From contig WTXI01000059.1 in assembly GCA_022376515.1 (NCBI GenBank), forward strand, positions 1 through 64,000: 64,000 nucleotides of DNA, in the 5' to 3' direction. This stretch comes from Lactifluus volemus. Its lineage: Eukaryota > Basidiomycota > Agaricomycetes > Russulales > Russulaceae. Made by a program: the position numbers and the translations under genes. This document shows, in pieces, positions 22,224 through 34,584 of this stretch; positions within the stretch are counted from its first letter, which is position 1; each line of letters starts with the position of its first letter. The notes beneath the pieces were generated by a model. It saw nothing but the letters and a program-made list of their open reading frames with translations. It was not told where the DNA came from and searched no databases.

Positions 22224-24692
22224 ATGGACAACAGTATGTTATACGTTAGCCTACGTCATCATCATCAAGTTCATCCTCCCTTGAAGCCAGCCCTCAGGCT
22301 CCGACAGAGCAAGTTCGATCATCGCAGGGGCAGGGCATCTTTTCAGATAGCTCAGGGCCCCTCTTCCATATGTACATTAAGATGACAGAGGGAGAAGACG
22401 AAAAGATGACCAATCGCTGGCAAAAGGATGCAGACGGCATCCTTATCTTCGTGAGCCCATATATCAACACTGCACTAGAGCCCAGTGACTAAAGTGAATA
22501 TCGTAGACCGGCTTATTCTCTGCTGCACTCGCTGCATTTCTCACTGTTTCCGTTCAAGACCTAAAATCGAATCCACAGGATACCACTGTGTTCTATCTCG
22601 CAAACATCTATCAACTTCTCGCCGACCCAAACATATCTCATACATCGATCCTTGCCACTCCAGTTCAACCACCCGCCTTCTATCCTCCGAAATCAGCAGT
22701 CTTGGTCAACTCACTCTGGTTCCTCAGTTTGGTCATCAGTCTCACATCTGCCCTACTGGCGACGATGTTACAGCAATGGGCACGTCGATACCTCACGATC
22801 ACACAACCGCCACGATACAGTCCGCACAGACGAGCATCTATCCGTGCATTCTTTGTTCATGGGGTTGAAAAGTTTCACCTTCCTTGGTCGGTTGAAACAC
22901 TGCCCGCTCTGCTACACTTGTCGTTGTTCCTTTTCTTCACCGGATTAGCAATTTATCTGTTCAACATCAACCATACTGTGTTTAGCGTGGTTGTTTGGTG
23001 GGTCGGGCTTGCTGGAGGTGTATACGGATGCGTCACGTTGATGCCAATTTTCTGGCCCGATAGCCCTTATCATTCACCACTTTCTTCGTCTGCGTGGCTC
23101 TTCTTTAATTTCACCTTTTCTGCAATCCGCCAAATTCTTTCCTTTCTTCGTGGTCGCGGGTGGCTGCAACTTGAAGAATATCTAGGCCTATCGAAGACTG
23201 TCCAAGAATCTGGCTCAAAATTGTCAGCGGAAATCAACGAACATATCTTATCATGGACGATCCACGCTCTGGAAGAAGATAAGGAACTTGAACAGTTCTT
23301 CGAAGCCATCCCTGGCTTCTGTAGCTCGCGTGTGGTCTATGCACGTCGCCTACAACACGATTTTACCAAGTTTGACGGGCAATTGAAACAGGCATTTTTC
23401 GGATTCCTTGCCCGTACCTTGTCGTCTACTAGTACTTTGTCCTTGGAGGAAGACAAGAAAAGGCGAGTCATCATCTGCGCGAAGGCTACCGATGCCGCAC
23501 ATCTCTCCAATACAACCGTGTCCACCCTCGGGAGCCTTTTTTATATGGAGTGGACCTGTTGCGATCGGTTGATATTGGGCAATCTCTGAATAGTACTACT
23601 AGTGATGGAAACGTTCCTGGTTTATGTTCTCAAGGGATAATTGCTGGCGTCATTGCAAACACGTCGGAACGCGATGAGCGTTGGGAGGCACTAGCCAAGG
23701 ATCAACTTGGTGTATCAGAAGAAGATTTTGGAAATTTCCTTGCAAATGGTGACAGCGTTTTACTTGCCAACTTGATCCATATCACTCGCCTACTGTTCCG
23801 CTCGCATGAAATTCCAAATAGGGCTCTAGGGGAAATCCTGCCGTCCATTTCCGAATTTGGCATTGAAAATACTCTTCCTGGACTGCAGCACGACTTCTGT
23901 GATTTGTGGAACGAGATCACTCGAGAAGCGCACGATCATAGATCTTTCGTCATTTCTTTTAAAATTCTCAGACATATTCGGCATCATTATATCGCATTAC
24001 ATCAAGGCACCGATGCTGCCCCGACCGCCTTCGATGCTTCCACACTTGACTATAGCGTTCTGTTGGACCCATTTTCGTACCCACTATGCAATATCCCGGG
24101 TCATCATCCTCTCGCGACCACTCCTGACGCCTTTCTGAACCTTTCCACCGATCCCGCCGTGTCATCCTTCCCCGCTTCGACCGAAGATGATAACCGCGTA
24201 CATTTTATTGGAGAATCATCTCTACATGGTGTTCTTCATGCTCCCCCAACCATCGAGTCCTCCCACAGCTCTCCTCCCGACAATCTTGACCCCGCTGCTA
24301 CTTCACTTGACATAATAACCCAAAGTCTCGCTGACAAAGCCCCTACCATCTCGCCCACTTCCAACTCAGAGTTGGACCCTCATCCCGCACCGGCAGTGTC
24401 TATATTCATCCTACCCATCCTTTTCCCCGCCACTTAGCAGTATTCCCGATCCGCGAACGAACGCAGGTCTCGGAGTTGTCCCTGACATTCCATCATCATC
24501 ATTCTCGGGCACAGTTGCCAGTGACTCTCCTCTTCCTTCCCCTCCACGTCTATCTCTCTCCACCGCCTGGATATCACAGAGCAATCTCACGAGTCGGCTA
24601 TGTCCGTCCCTGAACTAGCGACGGATTCTTCGCGTCTTCAAGCTTCCCCCGACCCAGTATCCTCCTCTGGCGGCATTGACCGTCCAGCATAG
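22224..24692 (+). pseudogene. DUF6535-type membrane protein A4 (two frameshifts)
   Basis: Exons: 22224-22233, 22287-22450 and from 22507. The first acceptor is GAAG instead of the CAG of the other copies. Exon 3 is open from the splice through the helices to 23589. Around 23540 the frame shifts after SLFYM relative to A1 and A6, and the next 295 codons (DLLRSVDIGQ...) are in another frame. A 2-base loss near 24410 (TTCATCCTACCC) then misplaces the tail and ends it at 24437; the family stop is at 24690-24692. Subtype 2 (FTKFD, LGLSKTVQESGSKLSAEIN shared with A6). Confidence 0.85.
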
Positions 24693-25411
24693 AGCCGTGC
24701 AGTCTCTGGTGAGGCTCCTATTGATATTATACTGGTGGGTTCTTTCTCTTTTGAGATCCATGTCAACGTCGATTCTGACTGCTCTTGCCAAGTCAATGTG
24801 CACACTGTTCCCTGGAGTCGGTACCGTGTTCAAAACCAGTACGCTTGACTCGGATTCCTTCCTTCGAGCCCATTACTTGTTTCTCAGGCACGCTATCTTG
24901 CAATGTCCGCCTTCCTGTATACGTTTCATTTTCCTGTACGATATTCGCCGCTCGCCAGGTCTTGATCCTTCGTTTCCGTGCCTCTTTTATGTCTTTAATT
25001 TCACGTAAGCGAGATGTAGTATGTATAGCGCTCAGCGCCCAGGGGTTTTTGTTTCGAGCAATACTCAGCGCTTGTATTGTACGTAGTTCTGTCGTGGCTG
25101 TACTGGATATATCATCTGTTGTTATTTAATAGATGGCGCCCGCGCGGACAGCGGTGTATGGTGCATGTTAAGAGTGATTGACTGTGGCGAGGGGTCAGTG
25201 CGCCACAACTTGAACAACAATTGGAAGACGGGGACACTTGGACACTGCCAAACCGGGGTACCACTGGCGTCGCAAGGTGGCACATTTCGAGAAATAGGCA
25301 AGTGACTCATGTTCTAGAAACAGGCAGAGAGGAACAGAATGAAATGAGTAGTTTCTAAAAAGGAATTTTCTACGAGGAGGAAGGAACATTGGATGTGATT
25401 CCATACTCGAG
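24693..25411 (+). repeat. unit A4 3' spacer
   Basis: Collinear with the other 3' spacers; no gene seen. Confidence 0.6.
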
Positions 25412-25897
25412 TGCGATATCATCGCTGCGTATCAGCCGTGGATAATACTGAGCTTAGTCAGCCACCAGCACGACTCGGACCAGGCGGCATCCCAAGAAGT
25501 TTCACTGGCACTGCCAAAGACTCGGAGCTCTTGTCTTTTATCTTCAGTAAAATTCATGCTCATTGCGATTTCGAGCTTTTCTCCAGCAAGTCTTTCAGGT
25601 GGTTCTTGTAGGGTTTCATCTTTGTCGACTGAAGAACGGGAGTAGGTCAATCACGCTGGCGCAATTATGAAAGGGATGAACTCTAGGAAATTTGGATGTG
25701 AGGCGTGGAGTTCCGTTGTCTTTTTGTAAAAGCTTGAGGTTGTCGGATGATGACGTAGTACTCTCATCAGGGCTACATGAAGAAGGGGATTCCTTGTTGG
25801 TACATGACCCAGCAGGAGATTGCTTGAGTTCGCGGTCGACAACTATAGTTGAGAAATACTCTCTGTGACACGGGAAGAGGGCAGATCGAGTTGTCAT
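25412..25897 (-). pseudogene. Ser-rich small gene, unit A4 copy (altered)
   Basis: Minus-strand frame 25897-25616 is open from ATG (MTTRSALFPCHREYFS) through the Ser-rich stretch (SSCSPDESTTSSSDN). The donor that is GTGCGT at 20639 is GTTCAT here, so the intron would be read through to a stop. The second exon, read in the frame used at 20585, stops after LEKSSKSQ. This copy shows that the frame extends further upstream than the 20822 start. Confidence 0.5.
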
Positions 25898-26363
25898 AAA
25901 TACTACTGGGAGGAAGGAGTATGTTTTATTCAGACACGCTTTTCACCCCATAGGTTCAAGGTCACAAAAGTAAAGGTCATAGCGCACAAGGTACCGTAAT
26001 CTGGAAGCCTCGTCATTTTTCCCTTTGATCAGAGACAAGATCTCGGTCGCCTTGAACGTGAGGGGTATATGATATGCAAGAGTCAGCAAGACAGAAAGAG
26101 GACATGGTCATCGAAAAACGACAAGATCGAAGATTACTGCACCATAAGAACCATGAGATCTGGGCAGAGGATAACCAGATTGTGCAATTTATCAATAAAC
26201 AGACGAATAGTTAGTTCAAATGTCCTCGCACTGTAGGGTGGCCCCAAAGCGTATAACGGCAACGGATTACATAAGCGCCGTGCTCCAGCCCGGTTCGGTG
26301 CGAGAGAGAGAGCGTCAATATCAACAACTCTATCTCTATTCTTGACAACAAACTTGTGCGCTC
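25898..26363. other. divergent intergenic region, unit A4/A5
   Basis: Same presumed bidirectional promoter zone as 20823-21335; GGTCACAAAAGTAAAGGTCA is at about 25959. Confidence 0.4.
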
Positions 26364-26611
26364 ATGAGTGACGAACACGAGGAATACATCGCCGTTCTCA
26401 AGGCATCATATAACTACGTTCCCCAATCCGAAGATGAAATCGAAATTAAGGAGGACCAACTACTTTTACTCGTCGAGAAAACCGATGACGAGTGCGTTCA
26501 TCCTTGTGTAGCTCGGGTACATCGCTGACATTTCATAGTTGGTGGAAAGCTGAGCCAATGGGTGTTTCGGACGTTCAGGGTGGCCTCGTTCCATCTGCGT
26601 ACGTTGATTCG
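26364..26611 (+). pseudogene. SLA1: SLA1-like first SH3 domain, unit A5 (intact fragment)
   Basis: The only uninterrupted copy. Exon 1 runs from ATG 26364 through ASYNYVPQSEDEIEIKED to KTDD; the GTGCGT...TAG intron is removed; exon 2 reads DWWKAEPMGVSDVQGGLVPS then AYVDS at 26611, just before GTGAGT. That gives about 67 residues forming one complete SH3 domain with ALYDY-like, WW and GLVPS.Y elements. After the donor there is no second SH3 domain and no further SLA1 sequence that I can recognise, so it is still a 5' gene fragment. It could make a short SH3-only peptide if transcribed. Confidence 0.75.
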
Positions 26612-27248
26612 GTGAGTGCTCGTTGGACTATGGCCACATGGACTCATCGAGGAATGCATGCCAGGTTATAAGCGCCTGCCGTCCCACCCTGTGCCGATAT
26701 TTTTTATTTCCATAGTCGATGTGTGAGGTGAAATCCTGAAATTGGCTCAATATCGTGCCCAAAATGTTGTCAACCATTGGGGAGCGACGCCTGCTGCACG
26801 AGCCCTGCGCCACATAAGGCGGAAGCTACGAGGATTAGCCTCTGTGAGCGACACAACCTAGACCCTTCGGCTCTTTCTTGTGGTCTAGCACGGTCCCGGT
26901 GGTGTCGCATAATTGGGCGCCATTGGAGACGTCTGATATCGCACGAGTACTGGGAATACCGTCCATTTCATCGTCGGGGAATGGAAAGAGCAGATACAGA
27001 TTGACATATCTTCACAGTTATCCAAAGTCCTTTTGCTTTTGAATCTGCATTTATGTAGCATGTTCATATTAATCATTCAGCTTCGTATGCTACGATGGCC
27101 CAAGGCACGCGTCCTGCCACCGCGGTACTTGACATTACGTAACTGTACTTGTATTTTCGTCGCCTCATCTCGATTTACGCTCCGTTCCTCCTGACGTCCC
27201 GACCTGCTACCCCGGAAGCCACCAACAGAGAGTCTACCTGAATAGAGA
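26612..27248 (+). repeat. unit A5 spacer / upstream region
   Basis: Collinear with 21574-22223; no gene seen. Confidence 0.65.
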
Positions 27249-29747
27249 ATGGACAACAGTATGTTATACGTTAGCCTAAGTTATCATCATCAAATTCATC
27301 CGCCCTATCAGCCAGCCCTCAGGCTCGGACAGAGCAAGGTCCATCCTCGCAGGGCAGGCCATCTTTTCAGATAGCTCAGGTCCCTCTTCCATATGTACAT
27401 TAAGATGACTGAGGGAGAAGATGAAAAAATGACCAAACGTTGGCAAAAGGATGCAGACGGCATCCTTATCTTCGTGAGACCTTATATCGACACTGCACTA
27501 GAACCCAGTGACTGACGTAAATATCGTAGACCGGTTTATTCTCGGCTGCACTCGCAGCATTGCTCACTGTTTCTGTTCAAGACCTGAAATCGAATCCACA
27601 GGATACCACTGCGTTCTATCTCGCAAACATCTATCAACTCCTCGCCGACCCAAACATATCTCGTACATCGATCATTGCCACTCCAGTTCAACCACCCGAC
27701 TTCTCTCCTCCGAAATCAGCAGTCTTGGTCAACTCACTCTGGTCCCTCAGTTTGGTCATCAGTCTCACATCTGCGCTACTGGCGACGATGTTACAGCAAT
27801 GGGCACGTCGATTCCTCACAATCACTCAACCGCCACTATACAGTCCACACAAGTGAGCATCTATCCGTGCATTCTTTGCTAGTGGTGTCGAAAGGTTTCA
27901 CCATCCTTGGTCTGTTGAAGCGCTGCCTGCTCTGCTACACTTGTCGTTGTTCTTGTTCTTCACTGGACTGGCTATTTATCTGTTCAACATCAACCATACT
28001 GTGTTCAGTGCAGTTGTTTGGTGGGTCGGGCTTGCTGGAGGTGTATATGGATGCATCACGTTGATGCCAATCTTCTGGCACGATAGCCCTTATTATTCAC
28101 CACTTTCTTCGTCGGCGTGGCTCTTCTTTAATTTCACCTTTTCTACAATCCGCCGAATTCGTTACTTTCTTCTTAATCACCAGTGGCCGCACCTCAAACG
28201 ATATCTACACTTTGAGGGCCTAACGAAGATTGTCCAAGAATCTGGCTCGAAATTGTCGACGACGATCACCAAAAATATCCTAACATGGACGATCCACGCT
28301 CTAGAGGAAGATAAGGAACTTGAGCAGTTCTTCGAAGCCATCCCTGGCTTCTGTAGCTCCGAAGTAGTCCAAGAACGTGACCTAGAACCCGAGTTCGCCA
28401 AGTTTGACAAGCAATTGGCAAAGGCGTTTTTCAATTTCGGTTACCATACCTTGCCATCTAATGTTTTGTCGGAGGAAGACAAGAAAAGGCGGGTCATCAT
28501 CTGCGCGAAGGCTGTCGATGCAGCACGTCTCTCCCTTTCAACCATGTCCACCCTCAGGAGCGTTTTTTATTTCGGAGATGATCTGTTGCGATCGATTGAT
28601 ATTTGGGAATCTCTGACAAGTACTAGTGATGGCCAAGTTCCTGGTTTATGTTCTCAAGGCATAATTGCTTGCGTCATTGCAAACACGTCGGAACGCGATG
28701 AGCGTTGGGAGGCACTAGCCAAGGATCAACTTGATCTGTCAGAAGAAGATTACCTTGCAAATGGTGACAGTGTTTTACTTGCCAACTTTATCCACATCAC
28801 TCGCCTACTGTTCCGCTCGGGTCTCAAGAGTCATGAAATTCAAGATACGATTCTTTTCGCAGTGTCGCTAGAGGCCATCCTGTCGTCCATTTCCGAATTC
28901 CGCATTGAAAGTACTCTTCCTGGACTGCAGCACAACTTCTGTGATTTGTGGAACGAGATCACTCGAGAGGCGCGCGATCGTGGATCTAATGACATTCCTT
29001 ATTATATTCTCAACCGTATTCGGCATCATTATATCGCTTTACATCAAGGCACCGATGCTGCCCCGACCGCCTTCGATGCTTCCACAAGAGATTATAGCGA
29101 CGTTCTGCGCAACCCATTTTCGTACCCACTATGCAATATCCCGGGTCATCATCCTCTCGCGACCACTCCCGACGCCTTTCTGAACCCTTCCACCGATCCC
29201 GCCGTGTCATCCTTCCCCGGGTTGACCGAAGATGATATCCGCGTACATGTTGTCGGAGAATCATCTCTACATGGTGTTCTTCATGCTCCCCCAACCATCG
29301 AGTCCTCCCACTGCTCTGACAATGTTGACCCCGCTGCTACTTCACTTGACATAATCACGCAAGGTCTCACTGACAAAGCCCCTACCATCTCGCCCACTTC
29401 CAACTCAGAGTTGGACCCGAATCCCACATCGGCAGTGTCTATATTCATCCCTCACCCATCCTTTTCCCCGCCGCTTAGCCGCAGTCCCGATCCGCAAACG
29501 AACGCCGGTCTCAGAGTTGTCCCTGACATTCCATCATCATCATTCTCGGCCACAGTTTCCAATGACATTCCTCTTCCTCTCCCCTCCACGTTTCCGACGT
29601 CTATCTCTCTCCCACCGCCCCTGGATATCACAGAGCAATCTCGCGAGTCTGGCTATATCCGTCCCTGACCTAACGACGGACGTTTCGCGCCTTCAAATTG
29701 CCTTCGACACAGCACCCTCCTCTGGCGGCATTGATCGTCCAGCGTAG
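27249..29747 (+). pseudogene. DUF6535-type membrane protein A5 (nonsense codon plus indels)
   Basis: Exons: 27249-27258, 27312-27473 and from 27530. Exon 2 is 162 nt instead of 164, because two single bases are missing, so the usual start is out of frame; an internal ATG at 27405 could restore it. Exon 3 has CGA changed to TGA at 27854-27856, just after the second helix (PPLYSPHK stop). It then stays open in the same frame to 29668, where one extra base (GAGTCTGGC) changes the last residues; the family stop is at 29745-29747. CGA to TGA is what CpG deamination gives. Subtype 1. Confidence 0.85.
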
Positions 29748-31174
29748 AGTTGAAAACGTCGTACAGTCTCCGGAAAGGTTCTATGCCGTGATAGTCATGA
29801 CCCTATTGTATATTTGTACCGGTGGGTGCTTTATCTTTCAGATTCATGTCACCGTTGATTCTGACTGTTGTCGACGTGGCATACGGTATTCTAGAGTCGG
29901 AGCGCGGCTTAACAACAGCATGCTTGCTCGGCTCAGATTTCCTTCCTTCAAGCCGTAGCTTCTTTCTCGCTATCCCCAACGTCTGCCTTCCTGTACATGT
30001 TTCATTTTACTACACGATATTCGCCGCGCGCCATGTCTTGATATTTCGTTCCGTGCCTCCTTTATGCCTTCAAGTCCAAGTAAGCGAGACGTTGTATATA
30101 TGGCGCTCAGCGCTCAGAGGTTTTCTATTTCGAGAAATACTCGCCGTGCTTGTGTTGTACGTAGTACAGTCGTGGCTGCCCTGACCAAAGAATTGGTATC
30201 ACTGCCCCCCCCCGAGTTGGATATAACAGCGTGCCGTCGGTTGTTCATTAATACATGGTGCACGCGCCGACAGCGGTGTATGATGCATGGTAAGAGTGAT
30301 TGACTGTGGTGAGGGGTCAGTGCATGCACAACTTGAATGACAACACGGGAGACTCGCGGACCATTTTCGTCCATGTCAAGGAACTATCGAGCAGTATCAA
30401 GTAGATTTGACTGGCAAGGCGCGGATAGTTCGGCTCAAGAGTTTTCGAGAGCAGTAGGATGTATTCGTGAGGACGACTCGGCGGAGTAGGGATTAGCGAC
30501 AGCGACAGCAGGGCGAGGGATGGGGCACCCGACGCTGAGATTAGCACAGTCAAGCGACTTCATCTCCAACCACTACCTCCTCGGGGCAGCGCCCGCCCCT
30601 CCAACGTGCTTGAATATGATCAATCCGAGTCGAGTCTGTCGTGATTCCCGCGGTGTACGGTGAGAGCTGGAGGGCAGGCGGGATCGATAAATACAGTCCA
30701 TCGTGTACTTGAGCCCGTTGAGGTAGAGCAGAGGTTGTCCTGCTAGCAAAAGACAGCTGCGTGCTTGAGGGGTGTACAAAAAGATAACTTCGGCGGTATT
30801 AAAGCGTGTCGTGAAAACATAATACGCCTCAAAGTTGTATACTGTACATCTTGAAAACATTTGGGGCGGGCCAGGTCCCCGGAGATGCCGATCACGAGAC
30901 TATTATCAACTCTCACGTGACCAGAAAACTTCCCGCCTCCCCATACTTTTCTTTCTAACGAGGTCGGGATGGTAGTATGGACCAGCTTGGACTGGTGGAT
31001 CGTGCATAGAATCATATTGGGGAAACCTATCAGATCGATGGAGCGATGGCAGGGTCGGAGTGTTCATGCATTTAAGGAGTAGTGAGCGGATGAGGTCGGA
31101 AAAAGCGGATTCCGTGGCGTAGCGCCAGGTGTTATCAACCCTGATAGTGACCCATTCCTCATTCCAGTGCCTCG
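29748..31174. other. diverged 3' spacer of A5 and unique upstream region of A6
   Basis: 29748-30490 is a more diverged version of the unit 3' spacer. From about 30490 the sequence is unlike anything else in the window: no Ser-rich gene, no SLA1 fragment, no usual spacer. No convincing ORF was seen. Its right end should hold the A6 promoter. Confidence 0.55.
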
Positions 31175-33725
31175 ATGTCCGAAGCAGCTCATCCAGAACC
31201 CATCAACGGAGAGGGGATCGAAATGAGTACGTTATCCGCCACTCCATTTTATCGTCATCATTGATCAAATCACTTTGTATAACAGGTCGCCCCCGTCTCG
31301 TTCCTCAGCCAGCGCAGAATCAATCGTCCCAAGGACAGGCCAACTTTTCAGATAGTTCGGGGCCCCTCTTTCATCAGTACATTAAGATGACAGAGGGAGA
31401 AGATGAAAAGATGACCCATCGCTGGCAAAAGGACGCAGACGGCATCCTTATCTTCGTGAGTCCATATATCGACACTGCACTAGACCCCAGTGGCTAACAT
31501 AAATACCGTAGACCGGCTTATTCTCGGCTGCACTCGCAGCATTGCTCACTGTCTCCGTTCAAGACCTAAAATCGAATCCACAGGATACCACTGTGTTCTA
31601 TCTCGCGAACATCTATCAACTTCTCGCAGACCCAAACACATCTCGTGCATCAATCCTTGCCACTCAAGTTCAACCACCCGCCTTCTCTCCTCCGAAATCA
31701 GCAGTCTTGGACAACTCACTCTGGTTCCTCAGTTTGGTCATCAGTCTCACATCTGCCTTACTGGCAACGATGTTACAGCAATGGGCACGTCGATTCCTCA
31801 CAATCACTCAACCGCCACTATACAGTCCACACAAGCGAGCATCGATCCGTGCATTCTTTGCTAATGGTGTCAAAAAGTTTCACCTTCATTCGTCTGTTGA
31901 GGCACTGCCCGCTCTGCTACACTTGTCGTTGTTTCTGTTCTTCACTGGACTGGCTATCTATCTGTTCAACATCAACCATACTGTGTTCAGTGTGGTTGTT
32001 TGGTGGGTCGGGCTTGCTGGAGGTGTATACGGATGCGTCACGTTGATGCCAATTTTCTGGCACGATAGCCCTTATTATTCACCACTTTCTTCGTCGGCGT
32101 GGCTCTTCTTAAATGTCACCTTTTCTGCAATCCGCCGAATTCGTTACTTCCTTCTTGATCACCAGTGGCCGCACCTCGAAAGATATCTGGGCCTATCGAA
32201 GACTGTCCAAAAATCTGGGTCGAAACTGTCGGCGGAGATCAACAACAGTATCCTATCGTGGACTATTCAAGCTCTGGAAGAAGATAAGCAACTTGCACAG
32301 TTCTTCGAAGCCATCCCTGGCTTCTGTAGCTCCGACGTAGTCCGAGGACGTGGCCTAAAACTCGCTTTCACCAAGTTTGACAAGCAATTGAGAGAGACAC
32401 TTAGCGGATTCATTTGCCGTACCTTGTTATCTAGTTCTTTCTTGGAGGAAGACAAGAAAATGCGGGTCATCATCTGCGCGAAGGCTACCGATGCAGCACA
32501 ACTCTCCCGGACAACCATTTACACCCTCTTCGCTGTTTTTAGACTTGGAGTGGATCTGTTGCGATCGATTGATATGTGGCAATCTCTGACAAGTACTAGT
32601 GGTGGCCAAGTTCCTGGTTTATGTTCTCAAGGCATAATTGCTGGCGTCATTGCAAACACGTCGGAACGCGATGAGCGTTGGGAGGCACTAGCCAAGGATC
32701 AACTTGATCTGTCAGAAGAAGATTTTCGAAATTACCTTGCAAATGGTGACAGCGTTTTACTTGCCAACGTTATCCACATCACTCGCCTACTGTTCCCCTT
32801 GTGTCTCAAGAGTTATGAAATTCAAGATACGATTCTTTTCCTAATGTCGCTAGAGGACATCCTGTCGTCCATTTCCAAATTTGGCATTGAAAATACTCTT
32901 CCTGGACTGCAGCACGACTTCTGTGATTTGTGGAACGAGATCACTCGAATAGCGCGCGGTCGTGGATCTAATGACTTTCCTGTTCGTATTCTCAGTCATA
33001 TTCAGCATCTTTATATCGCTTTACATCAAGGCACCGATGCTGCCCTGACCGCCTTCGATCCTTCCACACCTGGTTATAGCCGCGTTCTGTTCGACCCATT
33101 TTCGTACCCACTATGCAATATCCCGGGTCATCATCCTACCACGATCACCTCCGACCCTCCCGAGCAGGTTATGTCATCCTTCCCCGCATCGACCGAAGAT
33201 GATATCCGCGTACATTTTGTCAAAGAATCATCTCTACATGATGTCCTTGATGCTCCCCCAACCATGGAGTCCTCCCACCGCTCTCCTCCCGACAATCTTG
33301 ACCCCGCTGCTACTTCACTTGACATAATAACCCAAGGTCTCACTGACAAAGCCCCTACCATCTCGTCCACTTCCAACTCAGAGTTGGACCCTCATCCCGC
33401 ACCGGCAGTGTCTATATTCATCCCTCACCCATCCTTTTCCCTGCCTTCTACTAGTAGCAATATTCCCGATGATCAAACCAACGCAGGTCTCGGAGTTGTC
33501 CCTGACATTCCATTATCATCAATCTCGGCCACAGTTGCCAGTGACATTCCTCTTCCTCTCCCGTCCACGTTTCCGACGTCTATCTCTCCCCCACCGCCCC
33601 TGGATATCACAGAGCAATCTCGCGAGTCGGCTATGTCCGTCCCTGACATAGCGACGGATACTTCGCGTCTTCAAGTTTCTCCCGACTCGGTATCCTCCTC
33701 TGGCGGCATTGACCATCCAGCATAG
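31175..33725 (+). CDS. DUF6535-type four-helix membrane protein A6 (open, best start)
   Basis: Exons: 31175-31226, 31286-31455 and 31512-33725, with introns of 59 and 56 bp and phases matching the other copies, giving about 811 residues. This copy has the clearest N-terminus, MSEAAHPEPINGEGIEMS, with ATG at 31175; the other genes show only decayed counterparts of that exon. Then come SGPLFHQYIKMTEGED, the helix TGLFSAALAALLTVSV, helix two in SLWFLSLVISLTSALLATML, helix three LHLSLFLFFTGLAIYLFNIN and helix four VFSVVVWWVGLAGGVYG. The soluble helical domain (SERDERWEALAKD, LQHDFCDLWNEI, LHQGTDAALTAFDPST) and a Ser/Pro-rich tail ending SSGGIDHPA follow. Upstream DNA is unique to this copy. Subtype 2 (FTKFD, FICRTLLSS). 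Confidence 0.88.
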
Positions 33726-34584
33726 AGCCGTGCAGTCTCTGGTGAGGCCCCTATTGGATATGTATACTGGTGGGTTCTTTGTCTCTTGAGAGCCATGTCA
33801 ACGCTGATTCTGACTGCTCTTACGCGCTGGGGTCGGTACGTGTTCAAAACCAGCACGCTTGACTCAGATTCCTTCCTTCGAGCTATTGCTTGTTTCTCAA
33901 GCACGCTATCTTGCAGTGTCCGCCTTCTTGTATACGTTTCGTTTTACTGTACGATATTCGCCGCTCGCCACGTCTTGATCCTTCGTTCCGTGCCTCTTTT
34001 ATGTCTTCGATTTCACGTAAGCGAAATGTTTTATATATATCGCTCAGCGCTCAGAGGTTTTCTGTTTCGACCAATACTCAGCGCTTCTGTCTTCGTTAGG
34101 TCGAAAGGATAGTACTCTTCTTCAAGTTGCTGAGACTGTTGTACGTAGTTCGGTCGTGGCTGCCCAGGCCAATGAGTTTGTATCACTACACCTCCGAGTT
34201 GGATATAACATCGTGCTGTCTGTTGTTCCTTAATAGATGGCGCCCGCGCGGACAGCGGTGTATGGTGCATGATAAGAGTGATTGACTGTGGCGAGGGGTC
34301 AGTGCGCCACAACTTGAACAACAATTGGAAGACGGCAGACTCGGGATGCTACCGTACCACTGGTGTCGCCAGATGGCACATTTGGAGAAATAAGCAAGTG
34401 ACTCATGTTCGAGAAACAGGCAGAGAGGAACAGAATGAAATGAGTAGTTTCTAAAAAGGAATGTCCATTTCTATGAGGTGGAAAGAACATTGGATGTGAT
34501 GCCATACTCGAGTGCGATATCGCTGGGTATCAGCCGTGGATAATACTCAGCTTAGTCAGCCACCAGGATGACTCGGACCAGTGA
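33726..34584 (+). repeat. unit A6 3' spacer, end of A array
   Basis: Matches the 3' spacers of A3 and A4 up to about 34584 (AGTCAGCCACCAG...ACTCGGACCAG), then homology stops. There is no Ser-rich gene after it. Confidence 0.65.

Larger units (their letters stand above)
1875..34584 (+). repeat. A array: head-to-tail tandem units carrying DUF6535 genes
   Basis: Each full unit runs: SLA1-like 5' fragment, spacer, DUF6535 gene, 3' spacer, minus-strand Ser-rich gene or remnant. SLA1 fragment starts lie at 1909, 8017, 13304, 21336 and 26364. The spacings are about 6.1, 5.3, 8.0 and 5.0 kb; the long ones are explained by inserted elements. The sixth gene (A6) lacks the SLA1 part and has unrelated upstream DNA. 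A block around TTTGAATCTGCATTTATG recurs upstream of A1-A5 (about 3470, 8820, 16930, 22012, 27038). Confidence 0.9.
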
